This document shows, one piece after another, positions 6,010 through 6,668 of a DNA stretch of 6,668 bases. Source of the DNA: Chloroflexota bacterium. Lineage in GTDB: Bacteria; Chloroflexota; Anaerolineae; Aggregatilineales; UBA3940. The notes under the pieces are model-generated. The model had not been told where the DNA came from. It did not search any database and was given only the letters and a program-made list of their open reading frames with translations. The stretch covers positions 1-6,668 of the forward strand of contig DRKO01000250.1 of assembly GCA_011051745.1 (NCBI GenBank), in the 5' to 3' direction. Made by a program: the position numbers and the translations under genes. Each line of letters begins with the position of its first letter. The first letter of the stretch is position 1.

Positions 6010-6668
6010 ATGAATCGATTTGACCGTTTCACAGAGCGTGCTCAGGATGCAACATCGCGGGCACTGGAGATACTCCAGCGCTACGGGCACACTCAGATTG
6101 ACACAGAGCATATTATGCTGGCGCTGCTGGAGCAGCCGGACAGCGTCGTAACCCGCATTCTGGAGAACCTGGACGTAGATGTTGACCTGCTCAAGCAGCG
6201 GCTGGATGAAGACCTGCGGAACTCGCCCCGCGCTTCCGTCTATGGTGGCGGCCCCGGAGCGGGACAGGTGTTCATCACTCCACGGGTTAACCGGGTGATC
6301 GAGACCGCTCAGGAGGAAGCCCGCCGTCTGAACGATGAGTACATCTCGACGGAGCATATCTTTCTGGCGATTCTGGCGAACCGCAGCACGCCCTCGGCGC
6401 GTTTCCTGCGGGAGGCTGGCGTCACCCGCGAGCGGGTGATGGAGGTCATCCAGCAAATCCGGGGCGGGCAGCGCGTCACCGATCCGCAGGCCGAGAGCCG
6501 CTATCAGATTCTGGGGAAGTACGGGCGCGACCTGACGCGCATGGCCGCCGAGGGGAAGCTCGATCCGGTCATCGGGCGCGACGATGAGATTCTGCGTGTG
6601 ATTCAGATCCTCTGCCGCCGCACCAAGAACAACCCCGTTCTGATCGGGGAGGCGGGAGTCGGCAAGAC
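6010..6668 (+). CDS. clpB: ClpB-like Hsp100 AAA+ chaperone ATPase, N-terminal part
   Basis: The first 219 residues of a Clp/Hsp100 unfoldase are present. Hsp100 proteins use ATP to thread proteins through a hexameric ring, as a disaggregase with DnaK (ClpB) or feeding ClpP (ClpC). Two Clp-N repeats are visible: FTERAQDATSRALEILQRYGH with DTEHIMLALLEQ (7-42), and VIETAQEEARRLNDEY with ISTEHIFLAIL (96-122). A linker RGGQRVTDPQAESRYQILGKYGRDLT (151-176) leads into the first AAA+ domain, KLDPVIGRDDEI (183-194), and Walker A GEAGVGK from 213, cut by the window edge. The RGGQRVTD...KYGRDLT linker is ClpB style; ClpC proteins usually have a different linker with an EFGTNLT-type end. The deciding middle domain lies outside, so ClpC remains possible. 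AAGGAAAG just before the ATG serves as Shine-Dalgarno. Walker A has Ala where most relatives have Pro. Confidence 0.88.
   Translation, partial: MNRFDRFTERAQDATSRALEILQRYGHTQIDTEHIMLALLEQPDSVVTRILENLDVDVDLLKQRLDEDLRNSPRASVYGGGPGAGQVFITPRVNRVIETAQEEARRLNDEYISTEHIFLAILANRSTPSARFLREAGVTRERVMEVIQQIRGGQRVTDPQAESRYQILGKYGRDLTRMAAEGKLDPVIGRDDEILRVIQILCRRTKNNPVLIGEAGVGK

Noticed and set aside
5460..6023. 187-codon plus-strand frame spanning DUF952 and the intergenic region
   Set aside because: It overlaps the DUF952 gene in another frame, ends inside clpB, and shows no recognisable domain.

Overview
The window is GC-rich (about 60% by eye) bacterial chromosome. It has two housekeeping genes on the minus strand, then a small rightward cluster, then the start of a heat-shock ATPase gene. 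The mix of a PPi-type phosphofructokinase, a large SbcC, a ClpB-like ATPase and a glycoside-hydrolase-like protein of no family I recognise would fit a Chloroflexota-type bacterium. That placement is an impression from protein style, not a demonstrated assignment. I see no tRNA, rRNA, CRISPR array, insertion sequence or prophage gene.

Left part (1-3278, minus strand): an SbcC/Rad50-type ATPase, cut by the left edge after 669 residues, lies downstream of a complete phosphofructokinase. A strong hairpin followed by a T-run separates them. It would end phosphofructokinase transcripts just before the sbcC ribosome binding site. The phosphofructokinase carries Asp and Lys at the two positions that mark pyrophosphate-dependent enzymes.

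Divergent intergenic region (3279-3545): it holds the phosphofructokinase leader with a strong Shine-Dalgarno, a GC-rich hairpin next to an AT-rich block, and a good extended -10 promoter reading right (3468-3496).

Rightward cluster (3546-5781): a 105-residue protein of unknown function; a 505-residue protein with a clan GH-A-like (TIM-barrel) catalytic region and a second copy of the same 101-residue unknown domain at its C-terminus; and a DUF952 protein. The first two genes are 10 bases apart and the third starts 33 bases later, so they probably form one transcript. The paired domain, once alone and once fused to a hydrolase-like enzyme with no signal peptide, is the most unusual part of the window. 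The two copies align without any gap, sit in compatible reading frames and share an identical 24-base block.

Right end (5782-6668): a 228-base intergenic region with an operator-like inverted repeat, then the N-terminal domain and the beginning of the first AAA+ domain of a ClpB-like Hsp100 protein, cut by the right edge inside its Walker A motif.
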